DNA from: JBCCGI01 sp039029355
GTDB lineage: Bacteria > Planctomycetota > UBA1135 > GCA-002686595
Assembly (NCBI GenBank): GCA_039029355.1
Contig: JBCCGI010000019.1
Location: 1 to 64,000, forward strand
DNA length: 64,000 nt
Direction: 5' to 3'
Below are positions 8,643 to 17,854 of this stretch, in pieces. How positions within the stretch are numbered: position 1 is the stretch's first letter; each line of letters begins with the position of its first letter. The notes below the pieces were generated by a model, which did no database searches, was not told where the DNA came from, and worked only from the letters and a program-made list of their open reading frames with translations. The position numbers were made by a program, and so were the translations under genes.

Positions 8643-11116
8643 CCACCGCCGGCTCGAACCGACGCGTCGGCCCGTTCGTCCTGCGTCAGGCGCTGGGCGC
8701 CGGGGGCATGGGCGTCGTCTACCGCGCCGTGCAGGAGAAGCCGCGGCGCGAGGTCGCGCTCAAGGTACTTCGACCCGGCTCCCTCGACGTCGACCAGGCG
8801 CGCCGCTTCCAGCTGGAGTCCGAGCTCCTGGGACGCCTTCAGCATCCGGGCATCGCGCAGGTGCTGGAAGCCGGGACCGACGGCGAAGGGCCGTCGGCAC
8901 AGCCCTACCTGGCGATGGAGCTCATCGACGGCCAGCCGCTCACGGCCTACGCGCACGATCGGCGCCTCGGCGTCCGCGGCCGGGTGCGCCTGCTGCTGGA
9001 CCTCGCCGGCGCGGTCCAGCACGCCCACGGCCGGGGCGTCGTGCATCGCGACCTGAAGCCGAGCAACGTGCTCGTCGATCCGGACGGGCGCGTGAAGGTG
9101 ATCGACTTCGGCGTCGCGCGCGCGCTCGACGGCGACGCGGCGACGGCCCTGACGCGATCAAACCAGGTCGTCGGCACGCTGACCTACGTCGCGCCCGAGC
9201 AGGTAACGGGCGGCGAGGCGGACGCGCGCGTCGACGTCTACGCGCTCGGCGTGCTGGCCTACGAGCTCCTCGCCGGGAGGCCTCCGCTCGAGGTCGAGGG
9301 CGGTCCCCTCCCGGAGGCCGCGCGCAGGATCCGCGACGAGACGCCGCCGCCCCTGGGCTCGATCGCCCCCGGCTGCCGCGGCGACCTCGAGGCGATCGTC
9401 GCCCACGCGCTCGAGAAGGAGCCGGAGCACCGGTACCCCTCGGTCGGCGCGCTGGCGGAAGACCTCGAGCGCTTCCTCGCGTTCCGGCCCGTGTCGGCGC
9501 GCCCGCTGAGCACGCTGGAGCAGCTGCGCCGCATGGCGCGGCGCCACCGCGTCGTCGTCGGCGGCGCCCTGGGCACGCTGCTGGCGACGCTCGCCGCCGC
9601 CGTGATCGCGACGGTCCTCGGCGCCCGCAACGCCGAGCTGGCGGAGGCTGCGCGTCTCGCCCGTGACGGCTCCCGGCGCGCAGCCGACGAGGCCAACACC
9701 GAGCGCGACGCCGTCGAGGCCGAGACGGGAACGGCGCTGCGCCTGTCCGACGGGCGCGTCGTCCGCGACCTGCGCGAGGCCGCGGACCGGCTGTGGCCCA
9801 CGGAGCCCGCGCTGCTGCCCGAGCTCGAGGCCTGGCTCGTCGCCGCGCGGCCGCTCGTCCGGCGCCGCCCGCTGCACGAGCGACGGCTGGCCGAACTGCG
9901 CGCGCGCGGCGTGCGGGAAGCGGACGCGAGCTGGAGCTTTGCGAGCAACGACGAGCAGTGGCAACACGACCTCCTCGCCGACCTCGTCTCCGAGCTCGAG
10001 GAGCTGGAGAGCGGGCTCCTGTCGGAGGCGCCGGACGCCGTCGCGCCCGGCCACGGCTGGAGCATCCCGCGGCGCCTGGCCCTCGCGTGCGAGCTGGGGG
10101 AGGCCAGCGTCGACGGCGCCCGCGCGCGCCGCCTTTGGGACGACGCGATCGCCTCGATCGCGGATCCCGAGGACTGCCCCGACTACGGCGGCCTGCGCAT
10201 CGTGCCGCAGCTCGGGCTGCTCCCCCTGGACCGCAACCCGCGCACCGGGCTGTGGGAGTTCGTGCACCTGCCGAGCGGCGCTCCGCCGGAACGCGGCGCC
10301 GACGGCGGGTGGGAGATCACGCCCGCGACCGGCGTCGTGCTCGTGCTCGTCCCGGGCGGCGCGAGCCTCCAGGGCGCGCAGCTGCACCACCCTTCGCTGG
10401 GCAACTTCGACCCGGACGCTCCGCTGCGCGAGGGGCCGGTCCACCCGGTGCGTGTATCGCCGTTCTTCCTGTCGAAGTACGAGCTCAACCAAGCCCAATG
10501 GCTGCGCTACACGGGCGAGAACCCGTCCTTCTTCTACCCCGGGGCGCCTGCGCTCTTCGGCGCGGACGAGAGCACGGCCGCTCCGCCCGGGCTCTTACAC
10601 CCGGTCGAACGCGTGAGCTGGTCGGCCTCCCGGGAGGTGCTCGGGCGGCTCGGCCTGGCCCTCCCCACCGAGGCACAGTGGGAATACGCCGCCCGCGGAG
10701 GCACGACGACGCCCTGGTGGACCGGCGCCGACAAGCGCTCGCTGGCCGACGCGTGCAACCTGGCCGACGAGTCGGCCCGGCCTCAGCTGGGCGGGACCCG
10801 CGCCTATGAGAGCTGGGACGACGGCTTCCCGTTGACCGCGCCGGTCGACGCGCTGCGCCCCAATCCCTTCGGCCTGCACCACGTGCTCGGCAACGTCTGG
10901 GAGTGGTGCCACGACTCGTACGACGAGGACTTCTACCTGGAGAGCCCCGAGCTCGACCCGGTGTGCGACGAGCCGGATGCCCTGCTCCGAATGGGTCGCG
11001 GCGGAGCCTTCGGATTCCCCGCGCGCATGGTCCGCACGGCCATGCGCATGTTCCAGGAGCAGGACACCACGAGTCACGACATCGGGGTCCGGCCCGCGCG
11101 CGCCTTGGAGTACTAG
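8639..11116 (+). CDS. Hanks-type Ser/Thr protein kinase with FGE-like C-terminal domain (kinase 2)
   Basis: 825 residues, a tandem paralogue of the preceding kinase and translationally coupled to it (ATG inside its stop, 4-base overlap). It lacks the 80-residue N-terminal segment and begins almost directly with the kinase domain: GAGGMGVVY (20-28), Lys42, HRDLKPSN (136-143), DFG (156-158), APEQ. A membrane helix (GALGTLLATLAAAVIATVLG) and coiled coil follow. The FGE-like domain carries SPFFLSKYELNQAQWLRY, LPTEAQWEYAARGG, GNVWEWCHDSYDEDF and GRGGAFGF. The catalytic Cys region again lacks Cys, so sulfatase-maturing activity is unlikely. The two ectodomains differ in detail, suggesting different ligands or a heteromeric receptor. 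It is followed after 21 bases by an ECF sigma factor gene, the probable regulatory partner. Confidence 0.92.
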   Translation: MTTAGSNRRVGPFVLRQALGAGGMGVVYRAVQEKPRREVALKVLRPGSLDVDQARRFQLESELLGRLQHPGIAQVLEAGTDGEGPSAQPYLAMELIDGQPLTAYAHDRRLGVRGRVRLLLDLAGAVQHAHGRGVVHRDLKPSNVLVDPDGRVKVIDFGVARALDGDAATALTRSNQVVGTLTYVAPEQVTGGEADARVDVYALGVLAYELLAGRPPLEVEGGPLPEAARRIRDETPPPLGSIAPGCRGDLEAIVAHALEKEPEHRYPSVGALAEDLERFLAFRPVSARPLSTLEQLRRMARRHRVVVGGALGTLLATLAAAVIATVLGARNAELAEAARLARDGSRRAADEANTERDAVEAETGTALRLSDGRVVRDLREAADRLWPTEPALLPELEAWLVAARPLVRRRPLHERRLAELRARGVREADASWSFASNDEQWQHDLLADLVSELEELESGLLSEAPDAVAPGHGWSIPRRLALACELGEASVDGARARRLWDDAIASIADPEDCPDYGGLRIVPQLGLLPLDRNPRTGLWEFVHLPSGAPPERGADGGWEITPATGVVLVLVPGGASLQGAQLHHPSLGNFDPDAPLREGPVHPVRVSPFFLSKYELNQAQWLRYTGENPSFFYPGAPALFGADESTAAPPGLLHPVERVSWSASREVLGRLGLALPTEAQWEYAARGGTTTPWWTGADKRSLADACNLADESARPQLGGTRAYESWDDGFPLTAPVDALRPNPFGLHHVLGNVWEWCHDSYDEDFYLESPELDPVCDEPDALLRMGRGGAFGFPARMVRTAMRMFQEQDTTSHDIGVRPARALEY

Positions 11117-11137
11117 CGCGAGCGCGACCGGCGCGGC

Positions 11138-11737
11138 ATGCTAGGGGAACTCCCGCAGCCCCGCCCTCTCGCCGCCTTGACCGAAGAGCCACGCACCCTC
11201 CTTGCCGACGGACGCGCCCTCACAACCGAGGAGCTCGGCCCGCTGGTCTACGACGACCTGCGGCGCATGGCCGACGCGCTGTTCCGCCGCGAGCGCAACG
11301 TCACGCTCCAGCCGACGGCGCTCGTCCACGAGGCCTACCTGCGGCTCGCCGCCCAGGACAAGCAGACCTGGGAGAACCGCGCGCAGTTCCTCGCGGTGGC
11401 CGCGCGTGCCATGCGGCGCGTGCTGGTCAGCTCCGCCCGCGCGCGCGGACGGCTGAAGCGCGGCGGCGGCTGGGAGCGCGTCACCCTCGGCACCGCGGCC
11501 GACGGCGCGCCGGTGCTCCAGGCCGACCTGCTGGACCTCGACGCGGCGCTCGCGCGGCTGGAGCAGGTGAAGGAGCGCTACGTGCGCATCGTCGAGCTCA
11601 TCTTCTTCGCGGGCATGACACTGGAGGAGGCCGGCCGCGTGCTGGGCATCAGCCGCACGATGGTCTCGCGCGAGTGGGTCAAGGCCCAGGCTTGGCTCGC
11701 CACCCAGCTGCAGGATCTGCGCGAAGACGGAGGCTAG
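11138..11737 (+). CDS. ECF-type RNA polymerase sigma factor (planctomycete sigma-70 ECF-like family)
   Basis: 199 residues. Region 2 is represented by LGPLVYDDLRRMADALFRRE and LQPTALVHEAYLRL, the hallmark of the ECF-like family of Rhodopirellula-type bacteria (Pfam Sigma70_ECF, TIGR02999). AARAMRRVLVSSARAR lies at the end of region 2, and region 4 contains IVELIFFAGMTLEEAGRVLGI and a helix-turn-helix (SRTMVSREWVKAQAWL). No anti-sigma gene is adjacent. It lies 21 bases after the second kinase, so regulation by phosphorylation is plausible, as shown for EcfP/PknT in Vibrio; that is inference. ATG 11138 is assumed; a later start near the LTTEELG segment is possible. Confidence 0.9.
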   Translation: MLGELPQPRPLAALTEEPRTLLADGRALTTEELGPLVYDDLRRMADALFRRERNVTLQPTALVHEAYLRLAAQDKQTWENRAQFLAVAARAMRRVLVSSARARGRLKRGGGWERVTLGTAADGAPVLQADLLDLDAALARLEQVKERYVRIVELIFFAGMTLEEAGRVLGISRTMVSREWVKAQAWLATQLQDLREDGG

Positions 11738-11756
11738 CCGCGCGCGGCGCCTCGCC

Positions 11757-14285
11757 TCAGGAGCGCGACGCCCGCACCTCCGCCCGCATCTCCGCCCGCG
11801 CCAGCGCCGCGCGGATGGCCTCGTCCAGGCGCTCGACCGTGAACGGCTTCGCGAGCGCCCCTGCGAAGCCCCAGGCCTCCGGCTGCGACAACACGGCCGA
11901 GTCGGCGTAGCCGCTCGACGCGAGCGCGACGACGCCCGGGGCGAGCCCGGCGATCTCGGTCAACACGTCGGTGCCCCCCATCCCGCCAGGGAGCGTCAGG
12001 TCCAGCACCAGGATGTCGAAGGGCCGCCCCGCGTCCCGCGCGCGCACGAACTCGTCGATCGCATCGCGCCCGGACGCGGTCAGGACGTGCCGGTAGCCGA
12101 GCCAGGCCAGGGCCGAGCCATAGAGCTCGCGCACCGGCGCTTCGTCGTCCAGCACCAGCACGCGCGCGTCGGCGTCGGCGTGCGGCCGGACCGGCGGCTC
12201 CCGGCGCTCGAGCGGGAAGATCGCGTCGGGCGCCGCGGGCAGCTCGACGACGATGCCGGCGCCGTGCTCGCCCGACGGCCGCAGCCGCATGCGGCCTCCG
12301 TGGCGGTCGACGACCGCGTAGGCGGTGGTCAGGCCCAACCCATTGCCGGCCGCCTTGGTGCTGAAGTACGGGTCGAAGACCTTCTCGCGCAGATCGGCCG
12401 GGATGCCCGGGCCGCTGTCCTCGACCGTGAGCCGCACGCACGGCCCGGCATCGGTGCGGAAGTTCTCGGCGCCGATCCAGACCTTGCCTCCATCCGGCAG
12501 GGCCTGCACGGCGTTCAGCACCAGGTTGCTGACGACCTGCCCCACCTGCCCGGGGTCCACCTCGGCCGGCCAGAGGTCGTAGGCCAAGCGATAGCGGATC
12601 AGGACCGAGGAGCCGGTCGCCGCCAGCGTTGCCGCCTCGCGGATCAGCGGGCGGAGATCGCAGAGCTCACGCACCGGCGCGCCGCCGCGCGAGAGCGCGA
12701 GCAGCTGCCGCGCGAGGCGCGTCGCCTGCTCGATGCCGGCCTCCGAGCTCTGCAGCTCGTCGCCCAGGGGCGTACCGCGCTCCAGCTTTGAGCGCGCGAT
12801 CGACACGTTGCCGAGGATGGCCGTCAGGACGTTGTTGAAGTCGTGCGCGATCCCCGCCGCGAGGACGCCGAGCGACTCGAGCTTCGCGGCGCGGATGCGC
12901 TCTTCCTGCAGCTCGCGGATCTCGTCGAGCGCGCTGGCCAGCTCGGCCGCGCGCGCCACCTCGGCGGCGTTGGCGGCGGCCAGGTCGCGGTGTGCGAGGT
13001 CGAGGCGGCGCAGGGCGCGGCGCTTGGTGAGGAACAGCGTCCAGCCGAACAGCATGCTCACGGTGAGCAGGCTCGTGCCGAGGGCGACCACCCAGCGTCG
13101 CTCCGTGCGCCGCTCCACGCGCTCTTCGACCAGCTCGATCTCGGCTCGCCGGCCGGCGGCGCGCTCCCGCGCATCGACGTCGTGGAGCTCGCGCTCGATC
13201 GCGACGGCCTCCTTGAAGGCCTCGAGCGCGCCGGCGTTGTCGCCGGACGACGCGAGCACCGCGGCCCGCGAGAAGAGCGCCTCCATGCGGTGGGCCCGCA
13301 GGCCGCCCTCGCCGGCGGCACGCAGGCTCTCCTCGGTGCTCTCCGCCGCTTCGTCGGCACGCTCCAGCGTGCCGTAGACCTCCCCGATCAGCCCGGTGGC
13401 CGTGGCCAGGATCGGGGTGTGCCCCTGCTCGCGGGCGATGGCGATCGCCTCCTCCAGGGCCACCCGCGCGGCCTCCGGATCTCCCAGGGCAAAGTCCGCC
13501 CGCGCCAGGCCGATCAGCGACTCCGCGACCGCCTCGGCGACTCCCAGCTCGCGCCGGGTGGCCAGAGCGCGGGCGTGCAGCTCGCGCGCCTCGGCCGGCC
13601 GCTCCTGGAGCAGGCGCAGGTCGGCGCGCGTCGCCTCGACGCCGCTGATCGCGAAGGCGTGCCCGCTGTCCTCGAACGGCTCGCGCGCCAGGTCGAGCAG
13701 CTCGTCCACGCCCTCGAGCTGGCCCAGCTCCAGGTGCGCGGTCGCCAGGTTAAGGTGGAGCAGCGCCTGGCTGAGGGCGTCGTCGTCGGAGATGGTGTCC
13801 AACGCGTCCTCGAAGGCGTCGATCGCGTCCCGGTACTCGCCGAGGCGCAGCTGTGAGGCGCCCTGGATGTTGGCGATGCGCCAGGCGTGCTCGTCCGCGC
13901 CGAGCTCGCGCGCCAGCTCGACCGCCGGCAGGCAGACCTCGACCGCCTCGCGGAACTCGCCGCCGTTGAACAGCACGCCCGCCAAGCGGCCCGCGTGGAA
14001 CACCGCCTGCTCGTCGCGGCCCAGGTCGCAGGCGAGCTCTAGGCCCTCGCGCAGGTAGCGCTTCGCCTCGTCGGCGAGGCCGAGGTCATCCGCGAGCGCC
14101 CCCGCGCGGCGCAGCAGCGGCTCGCGCTCCTCGGGCTCCTGTACCTGCTCCAACTCGGCGCGCAGCGCGTCGAGCTGGTCTTGCTGCACGGCACTCCGCG
14201 CCGCTCCCGGCACACCGGCCAGGACCGCGAGCAGAATCCCGAGGAGCCTGGGGAAGCGAGCACCTGGGGAGGGCAAGGTCCCCAC
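11757..14285 (-). CDS. TPR-containing hybrid sensor histidine kinase/response regulator
   Basis: About 842 residues. Order: signal peptide (LLGILLAVLAGVPGAARS), a long array of TPR-like helical pairs (about 60-370), one membrane helix (VVALGTSLLTVSMLFGWTLF, about 398-419), coiled coil, HisKA H-box (LGVLAAGIAHDFNNVLTAIL, phospho-His about 481), HATPase with VVSNLVLNAVQALP, VEDSGPGIP and GNGLGLTTAYAVVDRHGG, then a C-terminal receiver with acidic pair LDD, phospho-acceptor in ILVLDLTLPGG and Lys in ALAKPF. The TPR sensor would be periplasmic. There is no DNA-binding output domain, so the receiver probably tunes or relays phosphate. GTG 14285 is chosen because it puts the signal peptide near the N-terminus; the longer frame to 14402 adds an Arg-rich tail. 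It is convergent with the ECF gene (19-base gap). Confidence 0.9.
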   Translation of the reverse strand: MGTLPSPGARFPRLLGILLAVLAGVPGAARSAVQQDQLDALRAELEQVQEPEEREPLLRRAGALADDLGLADEAKRYLREGLELACDLGRDEQAVFHAGRLAGVLFNGGEFREAVEVCLPAVELARELGADEHAWRIANIQGASQLRLGEYRDAIDAFEDALDTISDDDALSQALLHLNLATAHLELGQLEGVDELLDLAREPFEDSGHAFAISGVEATRADLRLLQERPAEARELHARALATRRELGVAEAVAESLIGLARADFALGDPEAARVALEEAIAIAREQGHTPILATATGLIGEVYGTLERADEAAESTEESLRAAGEGGLRAHRMEALFSRAAVLASSGDNAGALEAFKEAVAIERELHDVDARERAAGRRAEIELVEERVERRTERRWVVALGTSLLTVSMLFGWTLFLTKRRALRRLDLAHRDLAAANAAEVARAAELASALDEIRELQEERIRAAKLESLGVLAAGIAHDFNNVLTAILGNVSIARSKLERGTPLGDELQSSEAGIEQATRLARQLLALSRGGAPVRELCDLRPLIREAATLAATGSSVLIRYRLAYDLWPAEVDPGQVGQVVSNLVLNAVQALPDGGKVWIGAENFRTDAGPCVRLTVEDSGPGIPADLREKVFDPYFSTKAAGNGLGLTTAYAVVDRHGGRMRLRPSGEHGAGIVVELPAAPDAIFPLERREPPVRPHADADARVLVLDDEAPVRELYGSALAWLGYRHVLTASGRDAIDEFVRARDAGRPFDILVLDLTLPGGMGGTDVLTEIAGLAPGVVALASSGYADSAVLSQPEAWGFAGALAKPFTVERLDEAIRAALARAEMRAEVRASRS

Positions 14286-14545
14286 ATTCAGAGCTGTATC
14301 GGCCCGGCTCGCAAGGGGGTCTCGCCTCCGGGCACGGCGGTCCACGAGATCCCGGCCCGCGACCCGCCTCCACGGCCCCTGGGGGTGGGTCGGGTAGCGC
14401 AACCCCGCGCCCGCTGAACCCCGTCCGGGCCGGGCCGCCGGGTCCGGCGCGCGCCGGCCGCGGCGTCAACTTCGGTCGAATGCCCGAAACCAAACCGCCG
14501 CGTGGAGGAGACTACACCTGCCCGGGCCTCCCGACATTCCTCAAC

Positions 14546-14550
14546 AGGAG
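14546..14550 (+). promoter_or_regulatory. Ribosome binding site for the VCBS/LamG gene
   Basis: AGGAG, 9 bases before ATG 14560. The rest of the 274-base divergent gap 14286-14559 contains no gene that I can see. Confidence 0.55.
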
Positions 14551-14559
14551 TCCTCCAAT

Positions 14560-17178
14560 ATGCACGGCTCGCACCGTCCGATCTTCCTCGCGCTCACCCT
14601 CGTCCTTGCGGCACCTTCGGCAGCGACGCAGTCGGCGTCCTTCGTGGACGTCGCCGCCGCCAAGGGGCTCGGCACCTACGACGCCTCGTCCGGCGACGGG
14701 CACGCCCCCGGCGCCGTCTTCACCGACCTGACCGGCGACGGCTACGCCGATCTGTACCTGATGGTCGACGGCCCCAACGAGCTCTACGTCAACGTCGACG
14801 ACGGCCTCGGCGGCCGGACGTTCGTGGCACCGAACGCGGTGCTCGACTCCGACGACCCGGGGCGCGCCCAGGGCGCGGTCGCCGGCGACTACGACAACGA
14901 CGGCGACCTCGATCTGTACGTGATCAACTGGCGCGGCGACAACGCGCTGCTCAAGAACCTCATGGTCGAGTCCGGCGTCACCGATCCGCGCGACGTGCAG
15001 TTCGCCGACGTGACCGCCTCGACCGACCCGACCGGGCCCGGCGACGACCAGCACGGGCTCGCGCGCTCCTCGCACCTCGATCCGGTGATGGGAGACGACC
15101 TCGACCTCTTCAACTCGCTCTCGGCCGCGTGGTGCGACGTCGACCGCGACGGCGACATCGACCTGTACCACGGCACGCACGACGGCACCGCGGGGTGCCC
15201 GACCAACGCCTCTGACGACCAGCTCGGGGAGCGCGACACGCTCTACATCAACCAGGGCGACGGCACCTTCACCGACGTCACCCTGGCCCCGCCGGCGGTC
15301 GTCGGCTTCGAGACCGTCACCGGCTACGAGAATGCCGACGGCAGCTGCTGCGACGCCAGCACCAACTTCGATTGCGCGCAGAGCTGGCCCGTCAACCAGG
15401 AGGCGCCGCGCGAGTTCAGCAGCACCAACGGCGTGACCTTCGCCGACTTCGACAACGACGGCTGGCCCGACCTGTTCGTGACGAACAAGTCCGGGAGCAC
15501 GCCGCAGAGCCCGGTGACGCGCGACATGCTCTACATCAACAAGGGCGTAAACGACGCCGGCGCGTGGCTGGGATACGAGCTCGTGACGTACGACCTGCCC
15601 GCCGACTCGGCGGGCGTCTTCTTCGGCACCAACTCCCAGGCCGACATGGGCGCTGTCGCGGGAGACATCGACAACGACGGCGACATCGACTGCTACTCGT
15701 CGCTCGGTTCCAACAACCCGCTGTGGCGCAGCGACCTCGCCGGCGGGAGCGGGCTGGCGTTCACCTACGACCTCGCGCTCGCCGCCGCGTTTTCGTGGGG
15801 CGTGCACTTCGAGGACTTCGACAACAACGGCCGGCTCGACGTCCACGTCGCGACCCAGTGCACCAAGGAGGACCACCTCTACCTGCAGGACGCGACCGGT
15901 GCCTTTGTCGAGCGCGCCGCCCAGGCAGGGGTGAACCAGCCCCAGACGCCGTCCTCCCGCGGCAACCCGGCGGCGGACTACAACCGCGACGGCTGGGTCG
16001 ACTTCTTCGTCGTGAACCGCAACTCGAAGGACGCGGGTGTCGGGATGGGCACGAACTGCTGGGGCGAGGACACCTTCCCGTCGCCGCTGTTCGAGAACAC
16101 CTCCTACCTCCAGAACCCCACCGCCGGGTTCCTCTCCTTCAAGCTGGTCGGCGACCCCATGCTCCCCGGACGCTTCAAGACCAGCCGCGACGCCCTGAGC
16201 GCGCGCGTGACGGTCAGCGCGGATCTCGACGGCAGCGGCGCGATCGACCCGGGCGAGACGATGATCCGCGAGATCACCTCGGGCTCGGGCAACGCCGCCA
16301 GCACCTGCAGCCTCGAGGCCGAGTTCGGCGTCGGCGAGGCCGACACCGCGCTGCTCCAGGTCGCGTGGCCCAGCGGCCGGACGATCGAGGGCATCGCGCC
16401 GGTGGACGAGTTCTACGTCCTCCACGAGGCCGACTTCTCGCCCGAGGCGCACTGGAAGCTGAACGGCAACCTGCTCGACGTGACCGCACGCCACGACGGC
16501 ACCCTAGAGGGCATCTGCGCGAGCGGCGGCGGTCCGCCGATCATGCACACCTCGTGCGTGACCCCGTCGGCGGTGTACGTGCCCGGCCCGGTCGGCCAGG
16601 CGATCCAGCTCGACGGCAACGCGGCGGTCTCGATCCCGAGTTCGCCGCACATCAACCAGAGCATCGTCGCCAAGCGCACGGTCTCGGTCTGGTTCTACGT
16701 CGACCAGGCCGACCTCGAGCCGGGCGTGGACACGCAGAAGCAGGTGATCTACGAGGAGGGCGGCACCACGCGCGGCCTCAACATCTACGTGTTCGACGGC
16801 GCGCTCTACGTCGGCGGGTGGAACAACGACCCCTCCCAGAGCGGCTGGACCGGGAGCTGGATCCAGAGCACCGCGATCCAGGACCAGACCTGGCACCACG
16901 TCGCACTCGTACTCGACGGCTTCTCGTTCCTGATGCCCAACGCGCTGCGCGCGTACCTCGACGGGCAGAGCCTCGGCGTCGCCATCGGCAGCCAGCTCTG
17001 GGGCCACGGCGCCGACGTCAACCTGGGCGCAAACGGCGGGACCGTGTTCCACGACAACCCGGGGGTCGGGGACTCCGCCGCGCACGCCTTCGCGGGGCGC
17101 CTCGACGACGCGCGCGTCTACAACCGCGCGCTCCTTCCGCCCGAGCTCGAGGGCATGTACGCCGCGGGGACCCCGTAG
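14560..17178 (+). CDS. Secreted VCBS/FG-GAP repeat protein with ASPIC/UnbV and LamG-like domains
   Basis: 872 residues. A signal peptide (FLALTLVLAAPSAATQS) precedes a propeller built of VCBS/FG-GAP_3 repeats with calcium-loop motifs (TDLTGDGYADLYL, GDYDNDGDLDLYVINW, CDVDRDGDIDLYHG, ADFDNDGWPDLFVTNKSG, GDIDNDGDIDCYS). An ASPIC/UnbV-type end follows (LLQVAWPSGRTIEGIAPVDE), as in CRTAC1-like proteins. The C-terminal about 250 residues form a concanavalin-like LamG/laminin-G-3 domain (EAHWKLNGNLLDVTARHDG, TVSVWFYVD, WHHVALVLDG, GRLDDARVYNRAL). No signs of catalysis; a calcium-dependent adhesin or glycan-binding surface protein is inferred. AGGAG lies 9 bases before the ATG. The next gene on this strand is an ECF sigma factor. 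Confidence 0.9.
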   Translation: MHGSHRPIFLALTLVLAAPSAATQSASFVDVAAAKGLGTYDASSGDGHAPGAVFTDLTGDGYADLYLMVDGPNELYVNVDDGLGGRTFVAPNAVLDSDDPGRAQGAVAGDYDNDGDLDLYVINWRGDNALLKNLMVESGVTDPRDVQFADVTASTDPTGPGDDQHGLARSSHLDPVMGDDLDLFNSLSAAWCDVDRDGDIDLYHGTHDGTAGCPTNASDDQLGERDTLYINQGDGTFTDVTLAPPAVVGFETVTGYENADGSCCDASTNFDCAQSWPVNQEAPREFSSTNGVTFADFDNDGWPDLFVTNKSGSTPQSPVTRDMLYINKGVNDAGAWLGYELVTYDLPADSAGVFFGTNSQADMGAVAGDIDNDGDIDCYSSLGSNNPLWRSDLAGGSGLAFTYDLALAAAFSWGVHFEDFDNNGRLDVHVATQCTKEDHLYLQDATGAFVERAAQAGVNQPQTPSSRGNPAADYNRDGWVDFFVVNRNSKDAGVGMGTNCWGEDTFPSPLFENTSYLQNPTAGFLSFKLVGDPMLPGRFKTSRDALSARVTVSADLDGSGAIDPGETMIREITSGSGNAASTCSLEAEFGVGEADTALLQVAWPSGRTIEGIAPVDEFYVLHEADFSPEAHWKLNGNLLDVTARHDGTLEGICASGGGPPIMHTSCVTPSAVYVPGPVGQAIQLDGNAAVSIPSSPHINQSIVAKRTVSVWFYVDQADLEPGVDTQKQVIYEEGGTTRGLNIYVFDGALYVGGWNNDPSQSGWTGSWIQSTAIQDQTWHHVALVLDGFSFLMPNALRAYLDGQSLGVAIGSQLWGHGADVNLGANGGTVFHDNPGVGDSAAHAFAGRLDDARVYNRALLPPELEGMYAAGTP

Positions 17179-17187
17179 CCCGGCGGC

Positions 17188-17216
17188 GGCCGGCGGCGGG
17201 GCCCTCGCCGCCGGCC
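17188..17216 (+). terminator. GC hairpin after the VCBS/LamG gene
   Basis: A perfect 11-base stem with a 7-base loop, starting 9 bases after the stop codon at 17178. No T-tract follows directly, so termination strength is uncertain. Confidence 0.4.
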
Positions 17217-17270
17217 CGCCCCACGACCTTTCCTGTGGCCGCGGGACCGCGCTTGACCTAACCTCGCGAG

Positions 17271-17843
17271 GTGCCCACCGAACCGCTGACGACCCAGATC
17301 CTCAACCGCTTCGCCGCGGGCGACCGCTCGCTCGAGGCGGACCTGGTCGAGGGCATCACGCGCGAGCTGCACGTGCTGGCCGAGGCCCAGCTGGCGCGCG
17401 CCGCCGGCGCCCGGACGCTGCAGCCCACCGCGCTCGTGCACGAGGCCTGGCTGAAGATCGCCGGCGCCGACGACGTTGCCTTCGAGGCGCGCCGGCAGTT
17501 CTACCGCTTCGCGGGCAAGCTGATGCGCAACATCCTGATCGACCGCGCGCGGGCGGCGCGGAACACGCGGCGCGAGGCCGAGCTGTCGCTCAGCGAGCTG
17601 GGCCTGAGCGCGCCCGAGGAGCAGTCGCTCGTCGACGCGCTGGACCTCGAGGACGCCGTCGCGCGCCTGGAGGAGCGGGAGGAGGAGCTCGCCCGCGTGG
17701 CCGAGCTACGGCTGTACTGCGGCCTCGAGCACGCCGAGACCGCGGCGGTGCTCGACTGCTCGGTGCGCACGGTCGAGCGCCGCTGGAGGTTCGCCCGCGC
17801 CTGGCTGATCGGCGAGCTCCAGGGCGGCGGCGAGAACGCCTAG
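17271..17843 (+). CDS. ECF-type RNA polymerase sigma factor (planctomycete sigma-70 ECF-like family)
   Basis: 190 residues, GTG start. It has the family hallmarks: LQPTALVHEAWLKIAG in region 2, GKLMRNILIDRARAARNTRR, and region 4 with ELRLYCGLEHAETAAVLDCS followed by the helix-turn-helix VRTVERRWRFARAWL. Its most likely partner is the kinase-TPR gene facing it (18036-20327), with which it is convergent across a 192-base gap holding a mobile-element-like repeat. No anti-sigma gene is adjacent. It begins 92 bases after the VCBS/LamG gene on the same strand, separated by a hairpin. The start is supported mainly by length agreement with the sigma factor at 41503. Confidence 0.9.
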   Translation: MPTEPLTTQILNRFAAGDRSLEADLVEGITRELHVLAEAQLARAAGARTLQPTALVHEAWLKIAGADDVAFEARRQFYRFAGKLMRNILIDRARAARNTRREAELSLSELGLSAPEEQSLVDALDLEDAVARLEEREEELARVAELRLYCGLEHAETAAVLDCSVRTVERRWRFARAWLIGELQGGGENA

Positions 17844-17854
17844 CTCCGGAGCAG

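Noticed and set aside
5955..11116. Reading the C-terminal domains of the two kinases as active sulfatase-maturing enzymes
   Set aside because: The catalytic cysteine region after RGGS/RGGA has no Cys in either protein.
14286..14402. Upstream extension of the hybrid histidine kinase to ATG 14402
   Set aside because: The added 39 residues are Arg/Pro-rich and would bury the signal peptide.
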